The translations under genes and the position numbers were made by a program. DNA of 64,000 bases from Collinsella sp. (GTDB taxonomy: Bacteria > Actinomycetota > Coriobacteriia > Coriobacteriales > Coriobacteriaceae), in the NCBI GenBank assembly GCA_019419505.1, contig DXZS01000006.1, positions 81,578 through 145,577 of the forward strand, in the 5' to 3' direction. Every line of letters starts with the position of its first letter. Within the stretch, counting starts at the first letter, position 1. A model generated the notes under the pieces. The model was not told the origin of the DNA, ran no database searches, and saw only the letters and a list, made by a program, of their open reading frames with translations. Below, one piece after another: positions 1-7,659 of the stretch.

Positions 1-2180
1 AGCCATGTGGCGACACCCTGCCAAATGTACTTGTCGAGCGTCACTACAAAGCCGCTTTCCTCGAGTGCGGGGATAAACGTTGCGGGCGAAATGAGAGAGC
101 CGTCCTTGTCAATCCAGCGGGTGAGTGCTTCGGCGCCAATAATCTCGCCGGTTTCCATATCGACCTGGGGCTGAAGGTAGTACGTGATGCGGCCGTTTGA
201 GAGCGCGTACTGGAACTCGGTCAGCGTGCGGTGGAACGCAATCTCGTGTTCATATTCCTCGGGGCGGAAAATAGCAATGCGCTCCTTGAAGTCGTTTTTG
301 GCGCGTCGATTGGTAAACATGGCCTTTGCCTGCGCATCGATGGCGATCTCCTCATTGGAGTCGATGGGGTAAACGCCCATGGACGGCCAAAAACCTACGC
401 CGTCATCATGTCTGGCTACGGCCTCGCGAACGCGGCCATAGATTTGACGGACGGTGTTGTGCTCAAAGGGGATGAGTGCGCAAAAGTCATCTTGGCCCCA
501 GTACCCTGCGACGCCCATATCGGCATTCTCGATGTCCTTGAGGACCGTGCCCACATCGGCGAGCACGCGGTCGCCCTCGGCTTGGCCGTGCCATTCATTA
601 AACAGGCGCATGTGGCCCATGTCGACCGTGGCGATGCACCAGGTGCCGTTGCGCCTTGCCTCGAGAAATGCGTTGGCGCGCCGCATAAACTCGCTGGGTC
701 GATAGAGGCCCGTGAGCGAGTCGATACGTTCGGCTATGGCGCTTTTGCGCTCCGCCTCGGGTATGGGGAGGCTGTCGTTGGGAACAAGCCCGCCGGCCGT
801 GCGAAGGCGACGGTCGAGTTCGCCTAAAACGGCGGTCGCTTGATGGGTTAAGTGCTCGTAAAAGGCCGGGACGACAAGGCAGACGGGAGTAATGGTGTCG
901 CCTGCGATTCGAACAGGAGCGAAAACGGCCTCTTTAAGGTGGCGGGTCAGTTGCTCGAATGCCTCGTGGTCTAGGTCGTTGCTGAGCACGACGAACTGGA
1001 CGCTTCGTGAACGGTAGACCCGGCTCCTGCCGCGGGTGATCGACAGCATGCGGCCTGCGTATTCGGCAAGCATGTTGTCGACAGCCTCGGCCCCGTAGAG
1101 CTCGTTGAGCTTTGTCGTGCCACGAACGCGCACCGCTATAAGCCCTGTCTCGCAACGATCGCGGCGGCAGGCGTCGATGGCGTTGGCCAGCATGCGCTGC
1201 GTTCCGAGGCCTGTGGCGGCGTCGACGGTTTCGGCAAGTGAGTGGTTGACGAGCTCGCCGACATAGAGCGAGGGGACATTTCCGTCGCCGTCGATACGAA
1301 ACCCGCGAGCACGGCAAAGGACGTAGTCGCCGACGGCGTTGCGCACACGATACTGCATGACGCGACGGTGCTTGGTGCCGTTGTAGACTTGGTCGATGTC
1401 GTTGATGCAGGCCTCAAGGTCGTCGGGATGGACGCGCGTTTTCCAGTAATCGCGACAGTTATCTATGTGCTCCGAGGGAAGGCCAAGATCGCGCAAGGCA
1501 CCTTGTGACCAAAGGGTGCGATGTTTGTCCAAGTTCTCGATGAAGAAATAACGGCCTTCGTTAAGCATCGAAAACGCGTCGAAAACGCGGTCGCTTATTT
1601 CGAAGTCGTCGGCGTGGACTTGCGTGATATTGCGTCGATCGAGGTGCATGGCATGACGTAGCTTGTAGTCGTACATGCGATGGTCGGCATCGAGCGTCAT
1701 GCGATTGGAAGCTTCGCCCAGGGCGGGGTCGGTATGTGACACTCCGTAGCTAAACGAGTGGGGCATCTCGGAATCGTTGTTTTTGAGCAGAACCGTTCGG
1801 CAGTGTTTCAGACGTTCGGCGAGGTCGTCCTCGGTCGCAATCGTAGATAGGATGGCAAACTCGTCGCCGCCTATGCGAAACGCCGCTTCGCCCGCCTTCA
1901 TATACAGCTTAAGATAGAGACTTACCTGCAAGATATAGCGGTTGCCCTCGTCATGCCCAAAGACGTCGTTGCAGTGCTTGAGATTGTCGATATCGATGAA
2001 CGCCATGGTAACGGGGGCGTCCTGCTCCCAGAGCTCCTCGAGGGAACGGGCAAAGCCGCCACGGTTGCCAAGCCCAGTAAGCTGGTCGGTAAAGGCAGTC
2101 CTGATCAGATCCTCCTGCCGCTCGAGAAGGTCACGGACGGTCTTTTCGAGCGTTTCGGTGTAATTGCTGACAGTATCCAT
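1..2180 (-). CDS. Multi-domain GGDEF-PAS-GGDEF-GGDEF-EAL cyclic-di-GMP signalling protein (3' end outside window)
   Basis: Starts at ATG 2180 and runs off the left edge, so about 726 residues are visible and the rest of the EAL domain is missing. The first GGDEF domain (about residues 25-165) has LTGLGNR and an intact RIGGDEF near residue 101, so it could be an active diguanylate cyclase. A PAS-like stretch follows (about 170-300). Two further GGDEF-like modules are degenerate: one has RSVQFVVL in place of the signature and the other has WGQDDF. The EAL domain begins near residue 665 with YYLQPQV and GAEALTRW, the phosphodiesterase signature. No membrane segment is seen, so it is probably cytosolic. 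The PAS domain may sense a ligand. Whether synthesis or breakdown of c-di-GMP dominates cannot be told here. Confidence 0.85.
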   Translation of the reverse strand, partial: MDTVSNYTETLEKTVRDLLERQEDLIRTAFTDQLTGLGNRGGFARSLEELWEQDAPVTMAFIDIDNLKHCNDVFGHDEGNRYILQVSLYLKLYMKAGEAAFRIGGDEFAILSTIATEDDLAERLKHCRTVLLKNNDSEMPHSFSYGVSHTDPALGEASNRMTLDADHRMYDYKLRHAMHLDRRNITQVHADDFEISDRVFDAFSMLNEGRYFFIENLDKHRTLWSQGALRDLGLPSEHIDNCRDYWKTRVHPDDLEACINDIDQVYNGTKHRRVMQYRVRNAVGDYVLCRARGFRIDGDGNVPSLYVGELVNHSLAETVDAATGLGTQRMLANAIDACRRDRCETGLIAVRVRGTTKLNELYGAEAVDNMLAEYAGRMLSITRGRSRVYRSRSVQFVVLSNDLDHEAFEQLTRHLKEAVFAPVRIAGDTITPVCLVVPAFYEHLTHQATAVLGELDRRLRTAGGLVPNDSLPIPEAERKSAIAERIDSLTGLYRPSEFMRRANAFLEARRNGTWCIATVDMGHMRLFNEWHGQAEGDRVLADVGTVLKDIENADMGVAGYWGQDDFCALIPFEHNTVRQIYGRVREAVARHDDGVGFWPSMGVYPIDSNEEIAIDAQAKAMFTNRRAKNDFKERIAIFRPEEYEHEIAFHRTLTEFQYALSNGRITYYLQPQVDMETGEIIGAEALTRWIDKDGSLISPATFIPALEESGFVVTLDKYIWQGVATW

Positions 2181-2504
2181 GTTCTAAGCGGCTTTCTGAG
2201 GTCGGGGCGGATTGCGTCGGGCGAGCTCGTTGTGTACATGCATCGTTGCTCAGCGCTTTGCATGTATCCAGGCCCCCGCCTTGCCGCGTTGTTGAGCTAA
2301 TTTGCCGGCTAATGTTCGCTGTTGATAACAGCTGAGTAGTGTAAACAATAGTGCACAATTATATATGGGTGCACATGCTGTGGGCGGCTGTTATTCGACA
2401 AACGGTAGCGCGACGATGCGATGTTCGATAAAAATGCGACTGGGACGATATATGTTGACGGGTATACTTGTCCCGTTTTAAAACGCAGGAACGGAGATGG
2501 TCGC
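2181..2504. promoter_or_regulatory. Divergent intergenic region between the GGDEF/EAL gene and the patatin gene
   Basis: No gene is seen in these 324 bases. A TATAAT box reads on the minus strand at 2358-2363, inside an AT-rich patch bounded by two GTGCAC hexamers, and could serve the signalling gene. An inverted pair TACATGCA (2235-2242) and TGCATGTA (2260-2267) could form a hairpin in its leader. On the plus side TATACT at 2463-2468 lies between GGGAC and GTCCC arms and may be the -10 of the patatin gene. No good -35 was found for either, so these are weak calls. Confidence 0.3.
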
Positions 2505-3374
2505 ATGGCACAGTCAAATATGACGCGCACGGTGGGGCTGGCGCTCGAGGGAGGCGGCTACCGCGGTATGTATACGGCGGGCGTGCTCGACGTTTGGATG
2601 GAGCACGGTTTGACCTGCGACCATATGGTGGGCGTCTCGGCGGGCGCGGCGTTTGGCTACAACTTTAAATCGCGCCAGATCGGCCGCGCCATTCGCTATA
2701 ACAAGGCCTATTGCGCCGACAAGCGCTATGCGAGCGTGACCAGCTGGCTGCGAACCGGCGATATGTACAATGCCGACTTTGCTTATCACGAGGTGCCTAT
2801 CGAGCGCGATCCTATCGACTTGGAGGCGTATCGCACCTGTCCCATGCGATTTACGTGCGTGTGTACCGATATCGAGACGGGCAAGGCCGTCTATCACGAT
2901 CTGCCGTATGGCGACGAGCGCGATATCGAGTGGATTCGGGCGTCGTCGGCAATTCCCGTGGCGACGCGTCCCGTTGCTATTGACGGGCATAAGTATCTGG
3001 ATGGTGGCGTGGCTGATTCTATTCCCAGCGCGTGGCTGTTTGCGCAGGGGTATGACCGCAATATCGTGGTACTCACGCAGCCGGCGGGCTTTGTGAAGCA
3101 GCCCAACAGCGTGATGCCCATGCTGCGGCGCTTGTTCCGTCACTATCCGGAGTTTGTCGCAGCGCTTGAGCACCGGCATGAGGTCTACAATGCCACGCTC
3201 GATGACCTGGCACGTCGCGAGGCTGCCGGCGAGATCTTTGTGGTGCGTCCGAGCGAATCGGTGAAGGTGCCGTCGCTGTGTCGCGAGCCCGATGAACTTG
3301 AGCGCATCTACCAGATTGGTCGCCGCGATGCGGAGGCGACCTTGCCGGAACTGGAGGCATATCTGGCAGGGTAG
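2505..3374 (+). CDS. Patatin-like phospholipase
   Basis: 289 residues from ATG 2505, which follows a GGAG-type ribosome site; an upstream in-frame ATG at 2421 has no such site. The patatin fold is marked by a glycine-rich oxyanion loop EGGGYRG (15-21), a nucleophile elbow GVSAG with Ser45, and the dyad partner in LDGGV (Asp166). This Ser-Asp dyad hydrolyses acyl esters of lipids. The protein resembles the bacterial YjjU-type subgroup and has no signal peptide, so it is likely cytosolic or peripheral to the membrane. The substrate is unknown. It stands alone, ending in a terminator shared with the convergent thiamine operon. Confidence 0.85.
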   Translation: MAQSNMTRTVGLALEGGGYRGMYTAGVLDVWMEHGLTCDHMVGVSAGAAFGYNFKSRQIGRAIRYNKAYCADKRYASVTSWLRTGDMYNADFAYHEVPIERDPIDLEAYRTCPMRFTCVCTDIETGKAVYHDLPYGDERDIEWIRASSAIPVATRPVAIDGHKYLDGGVADSIPSAWLFAQGYDRNIVVLTQPAGFVKQPNSVMPMLRRLFRHYPEFVAALEHRHEVYNATLDDLARREAAGEIFVVRPSESVKVPSLCREPDELERIYQIGRRDAEATLPELEAYLAG

Positions 3375-3396
3375 AGGCTGCTGCCGCCATCTCGGC

Positions 3397-3442
3397 GGAA
3401 AGCGCATCCCGGAATGGAGGCTCAAACTGGGATGCGCTTTCC
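3397..3442. terminator. Bidirectional terminator between patatin gene and thiE
   Basis: Perfect 14-bp inverted repeat GGAAAGCGCATCCC (3397-3410) and GGGATGCGCTTTCC (3429-3442) between convergent genes. The stem has TTTCC on each strand but no longer T run. Confidence 0.65.
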
Positions 3443-3486
3443 ATTGCTGAAGATATGAGGCTGCGAATCAGCTGCTCGGCCTAGAC

Positions 3487-4182
3487 TTACGCCTGCTGCC
3501 AGGTGTCGACGAGCTCCTTGGCCGCGGCGTAGGGGTCATCGGCGCTGCAGACGGCGCTCACCACGAAAAAGCCGTCGACGCTGGTGGCCTTGAGCTGTGG
3601 CAGGTCGGCCGTCTTGACGCCGCCGCCCACCACGATGGGCACGGGGCTTGCCGCGTGGAGGGCGGCCAGGTCCTCAAAGCTCTTGGTGATGATAGAGCCG
3701 TCGGCCGCGCGTCCGCAGTCGCGCTTGGTCTCGGTCTCGTGGAGTGGGCCGATGCCCAGGTAGTCGACTAGGCTCATGTCGGCGGTCTTGACGTACTCGA
3801 GCATCTCCTCGCAACGGGCGGAAAGGCCCACGATGGCGTTGGGCCCCAGCAGCTTGCGACAGACCTCGACGGGAATGTCGCTCTGACCCACGTGCACGCC
3901 GTCGACAGCAATGCCCTGCTCGCGCGCGGCGAGTACGCAGTCCAGGCGGTCGTCAATCAGCAAAGCGACCTGACCGGTCTTGCCGGCCTGTGCGATTGCC
4001 TGCGCGGCGTCGCCGGTCAGCGCAATGATCTCGCGGGCGCTTGCCACCTTGGAGCGCACCTGGATGCAGGTAAAGCCGGCGTCGAGTGCCTGGGCCACCA
4101 CATCGCCCACGGGGCGCCCGAGCGTGTTTTCGGGGCCGAGCACCAGATAGGCCGAGATATCAAGGTTGTCGCGGATACTCAT
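3487..4182 (-). CDS. thiE: Thiamine phosphate synthase
   Basis: 231 residues. Couples hydroxymethylpyrimidine diphosphate with hydroxyethylthiazole phosphate to give thiamine monophosphate. Family marks are the Q-V-R-SK segment near residue 40, DDRLD, GVHVGQSD, the IGPLHETETKRD phosphate loop and the VGGGV phosphate site near the C terminus. It is the last gene of a three-gene minus-strand operon and its ATG overlaps the stop of the gene before it (ATGA), implying translational coupling. Control is expected from the TPP riboswitch at 5428-5519. No thiC or thiD is nearby, which suggests a salvage role or that those genes lie elsewhere. Confidence 0.93.
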   Translation of the reverse strand: MSIRDNLDISAYLVLGPENTLGRPVGDVVAQALDAGFTCIQVRSKVASAREIIALTGDAAQAIAQAGKTGQVALLIDDRLDCVLAAREQGIAVDGVHVGQSDIPVEVCRKLLGPNAIVGLSARCEEMLEYVKTADMSLVDYLGIGPLHETETKRDCGRAADGSIITKSFEDLAALHAASPVPIVVGGGVKTADLPQLKATSVDGFFVVSAVCSADDPYAAAKELVDTWQQA

Positions 4183-4520
4183 CGTGTTTCCTCCTGCTTT
4201 TTGATCTGAGCTTCCATGCGCTCGAGCTTGTCGGTCATGGTGTCGGTAAATCCGGGTCGAATATCTGCTTTGAGCACGACTTCGGTGCGGATGCCCTTGC
4301 TCGCCAACACAAAGGTTGCGTCGCGCACGACCTGCATGACCTCGTCCCAGTCGCCCTCGATCTCGGTGAACATCGAGGTGGTGCGGTTGGGAAGGCCGCT
4401 CTCGCGAATGACGCGCACGACCTCGGCGACCTCGGCGGACAGCTCATCGCCGGTGCCGCATGGGGCGATGGCCACGGCGACGAGCGTATTCATGCCGGCA
4501 TTGGTTGCGGGCTCGGACAT
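4179..4520 (-). CDS. MTH1187/YkoF-family thiamine-binding-type protein
   Basis: 113 residues of the MTH1187 (former DUF77) family, with the core VAVAIAPCGTGDELSAEV, then SMFTEIEGDWDEVMQVV and a GIRTEVVLKADIRPG strand. Family members are small ferredoxin-like proteins, and YkoF relatives bind thiamine or its pyrimidine part. It sits between thiM and thiE, three bases after thiM and overlapping thiE by four, so a part in thiamine or HMP handling is likely but the reaction is not known. The C terminus is a charged helix (KLERMEAQIKKQEE). Confidence 0.85.
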   Translation of the reverse strand: MSEPATNAGMNTLVAVAIAPCGTGDELSAEVAEVVRVIRESGLPNRTTSMFTEIEGDWDEVMQVVRDATFVLASKGIRTEVVLKADIRPGFTDTMTDKLERMEAQIKKQEETR

Positions 4521-4523
4521 GGC

Positions 4524-5363
4524 CTATGCCTCCTCGAGGTCGAGCTGGTTGTTGGCGATGTCCTGGGCGGTTGCGCGGTAGAGCTCGTCGATAAAGGCGA
4601 CCTTAAAGCTTGCCGGGGCGTCGGCGACAGCGGCGGCACGCGAGCCGGCAACGTTGTAGACGGCGGTGCCGCAGACGGCGGCCGTAAACGGGTCGGCAGC
4701 GCAGGCGTACACAGCCAGCACGCCGCCTTGCGAGCAGCCGCAACCGGTGATCTTGGACATGAGCGGGCTGCCGCCGTGGGACTTGGCCACGGTCATGCCG
4801 TCGGTGATCAGGTCGACTTCGCCCGAGACCACAACGGCGCCGCCGGTGTAGCGGGCGAGCGCCACGGCGGCATCGCGGGCGGCGTCTACCGTGTCGGTGG
4901 TATCGACACCGCGCACGCGGCTCAGATCGGCCGCCTCGCCCTCAAGACCCCACAGGCCGGCGAGCGCGATGATCTCGGAGGCGTTGCCGCGCACGATGGC
5001 GGGCTTGTACTGCTTAAGCTCGTTTACCAACTGGGTGCGCAGACTGCCGATGCCCAGGCCCACCGGATCGAGCACCCAGGGCTTGCCGGCGTCGTGTGCC
5101 GCCTTGGCCGCGCGGGGAATCGTCTGCTCGTAGATGGGGAAGAGCGTGCCCATATTGAGATAGATGGCGCCGCCGCCGGCAACGAGCGCCTCGCCCTCGT
5201 CGGGAAGATAGACCATGGCGGCCGATCCACCCACAGCGAGCTGCGCGTTGGCGACAAAGTCGATCGTCACCGTGTTGGTGATGGAGCCGGCCATCGGATT
5301 GGTGGTGCGAATCTCCTCCACGGCCTTGACCATATGTTGCTTAAGCTGTTCCGAATCAATCAC
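4524..5363 (-). CDS. thiM: Hydroxyethylthiazole kinase
   Basis: 279 residues from GTG 5363, chosen because AAGGAGG lies 8 bases before it; longer readings would enter the terminator and riboswitch. The enzyme phosphorylates the thiazole alcohol of thiamine for salvage. Seen are NPMAGSITNTVT near the N terminus, the substrate region GGSAAMVY, DPVGLG, RGNASEI and the catalytic loop KITGCGCSQGG. It is the first gene of the operon thiM - MTH1187-type - thiE and directly follows a TPP aptamer and terminator, so excess TPP should stop transcription before it. Confidence 0.93.
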   Translation of the reverse strand: MIDSEQLKQHMVKAVEEIRTTNPMAGSITNTVTIDFVANAQLAVGGSAAMVYLPDEGEALVAGGGAIYLNMGTLFPIYEQTIPRAAKAAHDAGKPWVLDPVGLGIGSLRTQLVNELKQYKPAIVRGNASEIIALAGLWGLEGEAADLSRVRGVDTTDTVDAARDAAVALARYTGGAVVVSGEVDLITDGMTVAKSHGGSPLMSKITGCGCSQGGVLAVYACAADPFTAAVCGTAVYNVAGSRAAAVADAPASFKVAFIDELYRATAQDIANNQLDLEEA

Positions 5364-5385
5364 TGCACATGCCTCCTTGGCATAG

Positions 5386-5415
5386 AAAAGGGGCGCTGTG
5401 CATAGACAGCGCCCC
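5386..5415 (-). terminator. Riboswitch expression-platform terminator of thiM
   Basis: Perfect 10-bp stem GGGGCGCTGT / ACAGCGCCCC with a 6-base loop (5390-5415), followed on the minus strand by a short T run from 5389 to 5386. It sits between the TPP aptamer and the thiM ribosome site, as expected for a transcription-terminating riboswitch. Confidence 0.85.
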
Positions 5416-5427
5416 TGTAAAGGCGGC

Positions 5428-5519
5428 ATGCTCCCTACGCCAGCATTAACTGACAGGTTCAAAGGATTGGGCCCCATGCCCTCTCAGCCTTGTGGTTTGC
5501 ACCGCCGGCACTCCCGCAT
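5428..5519 (-). ncRNA. TPP (THI-box) riboswitch aptamer
   Basis: On the minus strand the conserved aptamer pieces are in order: GGGAGTGCC, then GGCTGAGAGGGCA, then CCTTTGAACCTG, then TTAATGCTGGCGTAGGGA. The ends ATGC (5519-5516) and GCAT (5431-5428) close helix P1. These are the standard THI-box sequences that bind thiamine pyrophosphate. The terminator directly downstream and the thiM-thiE genes behind it support an OFF switch acting on transcription. A TAGTATA-like -10 box lies just upstream at about 5536-5543. Confidence 0.95.
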
Positions 5520-5546
5520 CGAATCTGTTGTTCCCTATACTAGCGC

Positions 5547-5648
5547 ACCTGCCAAAAAGGGACAGGTTTATTTTGGCAGGTAACAACTGGGACTTTGCGT
5601 TTTCCCAGATGAAACCTGCCGAAATAAACCTGTCCCTTTTTGGCAGGT
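5547..5648. repeat. Inverted pair of 35-bp palindromic repeats (REP/BIME-like), family A copies 1 and 2
   Basis: Copy 1 (5547-5581) is a hairpin with ACCTGCCAAAA and TTTTGGCAGGT arms around a loop holding GGGACAGG. Copy 2 (5614-5648) is the same sequence on the other strand with one mismatch. Between them CTGGGA and TCCCAG form a small hairpin. The right half (about 5597-5648) recurs at 47226-47277 with three differences. Such paired palindromes are typical of REP/BIME elements spread by RAYT (TnpA_REP) transposases, though no transposase gene is in the window. Confidence 0.75.
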
Positions 5649-5688
5649 CGGTACAATAGATGGGATTAAGAATGACCGAGGGGACTCT

Positions 5689-6597
5689 ATGATCAAACTT
5701 GTGCTGACCGATATGGACGATACGCTGATTCCAGCCGGGCATGACGGCGCCAGCGACTACGCCATTGAGGGTATTCATGCCATGCAGGCGGCGGGTTTGC
5801 ACTTTGGGCCGGTTTCGGGTCGTCAGCCGTCCGCGATGGGCTGGATGTTCAAAAACCGTTCCGGGTGTTATTCGACCGGTGCGTTCTGTAACGGCCAGGT
5901 GATGTTTGTTGACGGCGAAGTAGTCGCCTCGCGCGCAATCGACAACGATGCTCTGATGCGTTTGGCCGACTATCTGGAGCAAGAGACCGACGATACATTT
6001 CTAAAAGTCTACAGCCTGGGCGATGACTTTTGGGGCAACGATGCCCATTGTGTGACGAGTGACCCCGAGCGCGTTCGTCGCGCCATGGAGTCGGGCGGCA
6101 ACGCGTGGCTCAAAGGCGAAGAGGCCCCATGTCGTCCCGTCGTCGATGACGCGTCGGTGTTTAAGGCGAATATCTGGAGTGCCCGTTCGCGTGAGGAGCT
6201 CGCGGAGCTACGTGAGCGCGTTGCCGCTGAGGTGCCGGAACTCTCGCTTGTGTTTCCCAACAACCGAGTGCGCCTGTTCGACATCCTTCCGGCTGGTTGG
6301 GACAAGGGCTGCGCTGCGCTGGAGCTGGCGCGCGCTTTGGGCCTGACGCCCGACGAGGTGGCCGTATTCGGCGATTCTGATAACGATTTGCCCATGATCG
6401 ATGCCGTTCCTAACTCCGTTGCAGTCGCCAATGCCAACGAGGCCGTCACGGCTGCCGCACGCTGGCATATTGGCGCTGCGGCAGATGATGCGGTTGCCGG
6501 GGCTCTGCATCAGATTGCCGCCTGCGCCGCGACGGGGGAGATGCCGTCGTTTATGCGTCAAATGGACGCGGCAGGTTTTGGCGTCACGAACGTCTAG
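5689..6597 (+). CDS. HAD-superfamily (Cof-type) phosphatase
   Basis: 302 residues from ATG 5689 with GAGGGGA before it. The N-terminal LVLTDMDDTLIPAG supplies the DxDxT nucleophile pair (Asp8, Asp10) and VFGDSDNDLPMI gives the C-terminal GDxxND metal site. The long insert between them is a C2-type cap, which places it with the Cof/YidA sugar-phosphate phosphatases. The substrate is unknown. It ends 10 bases before the LysR gene and may be co-transcribed with it. Confidence 0.88.
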   Translation: MIKLVLTDMDDTLIPAGHDGASDYAIEGIHAMQAAGLHFGPVSGRQPSAMGWMFKNRSGCYSTGAFCNGQVMFVDGEVVASRAIDNDALMRLADYLEQETDDTFLKVYSLGDDFWGNDAHCVTSDPERVRRAMESGGNAWLKGEEAPCRPVVDDASVFKANIWSARSREELAELRERVAAEVPELSLVFPNNRVRLFDILPAGWDKGCAALELARALGLTPDEVAVFGDSDNDLPMIDAVPNSVAVANANEAVTAAARWHIGAAADDAVAGALHQIAACAATGEMPSFMRQMDAAGFGVTNV

Positions 6598-6607
6598 GGA
6601 GAAGGCT

Positions 6608-7504
6608 ATGAAGCTTCAGCAGCTCAGATATGTTGTTAAGGTTGCCGAATGCGGTAGCATCACCGAGGCCTCGCGCCGGCTCTTTGTGTCGCAGCCCTCG
6701 ATTACCGCGTCGATTCGCGATCTCGAAAACGAGATGGGTGTGCATATCTTTGAGCGCACCAACAAGGGCGTCATTGTGTCCGAGGAAGGCGAGACCTTCT
6801 TGGGCTACGCGCGCCAGGTGCTCGACCAGGCCGACCTGCTCGAGGGCAAGTACAAAGGCACGTCCGAGCAGGTGCCGCACTTTAGTGTGAGCTGCCAGCA
6901 TTATTCCTTTGCCGTTAATGCGTTTGTCGATGTGATCCGCGAGTTCGATGCCGCGCGCTACGACTTTACCCTGCGCGAGGAGCAGACCCACGAAATTATC
7001 GAGGATGTCGCGCATATGAAAAGCGAACTCGGCATCCTGTATCTGTCGGAGCACAATCGCGAGGTCATCGAGCGCATGCTTGCCGCCAACGAGCTCGTGT
7101 TCGAAGGGCTCTTCTGCGCCACGCCGCATGTCTTCGTCTGCGCCGACCATCCGCTGGCGGGCCGCTCCAGCGTGACGCTCGAGGATCTGGAAGACTACCC
7201 GTTCCTGTCCTACGAGCAGGGCAGCTACAACTCGTTTTACTATTCCGAGGAGCTGACCTCGACGTTCGAGCGTCGCAAAAATATCCGCGTGCGCGATCGT
7301 GCGACGTTGTTCAATTTGGCCATGGGCCTCAACGGCTACACGGTATGCTCGGGCGTGATCAGCCACGAGCTCAACGGCCCCGGCATTATCTCGATTCCGC
7401 TCGACGTGGACGAGTACATGGAGATTGGCATCATCACGCTCAAGAACACGACGCTCACGCGCTACGGTCGGGCCTATATCGACGCGATTCGTCAGCATAT
7501 CTAG
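6608..7504 (+). CDS. LysR-family transcriptional regulator
   Basis: 298 residues from ATG 6608 with GGGAGAAGG upstream; an open frame extends further 5' but overlaps the HAD gene. The N terminus MKLQQLRYVVKVAECGSI followed by SRRLFVSQPSITASIRDLE is the LysR winged helix (1-60). The rest is the periplasmic-binding-like effector domain. It lies 155 bases before the MetE-like gene, and that gap carries a LysR-style dyad (7551-7573), so control of methionine or sulfur metabolism is a fair guess. The effector is unknown. Confidence 0.9.
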   Translation: MKLQQLRYVVKVAECGSITEASRRLFVSQPSITASIRDLENEMGVHIFERTNKGVIVSEEGETFLGYARQVLDQADLLEGKYKGTSEQVPHFSVSCQHYSFAVNAFVDVIREFDAARYDFTLREEQTHEIIEDVAHMKSELGILYLSEHNREVIERMLAANELVFEGLFCATPHVFVCADHPLAGRSSVTLEDLEDYPFLSYEQGSYNSFYYSEELTSTFERRKNIRVRDRATLFNLAMGLNGYTVCSGVISHELNGPGIISIPLDVDEYMEIGIITLKNTTLTRYGRAYIDAIRQHI

Positions 7505-7550
7505 GCTGCTGTGCTCCGCACGGTTCAAGTCTCTTTATGACAGTCCAGAC

Positions 7551-7619
7551 TGATATAGGAAGCATCTATATCAAACTGTTATAAACGTATATTTTACGAT
7601 GACCATATGAGCGCTCATA
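7551..7619 (+). promoter_or_regulatory. Operator-like dyads upstream of the MetE-like gene
   Basis: TGATATAG (7551-7558) and CTATATCA (7566-7573) form a perfect dyad with a 7-base gap that contains a T-N11-A type LysR box. A second perfect palindrome, TATGAGCGCTCATA, lies at 7606-7619. Between them is an AT-rich stretch with promoter-like TATATTTTAC. Binding by the LysR protein encoded just upstream is inferred. Confidence 0.5.
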
Positions 7620-7659
7620 CTCTGTCCCAGTAAAGCAACCGATGCAAAGGGAGATATCT

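Noticed and set aside
4086..5405. 439-residue plus-strand open frame across the thiM operon
   Set aside because: It is antisense to thiM, the MTH1187-type gene and thiE, has a Gly/Ala/His/Val-rich text without any domain, and arises from GC-rich third positions of the real genes.
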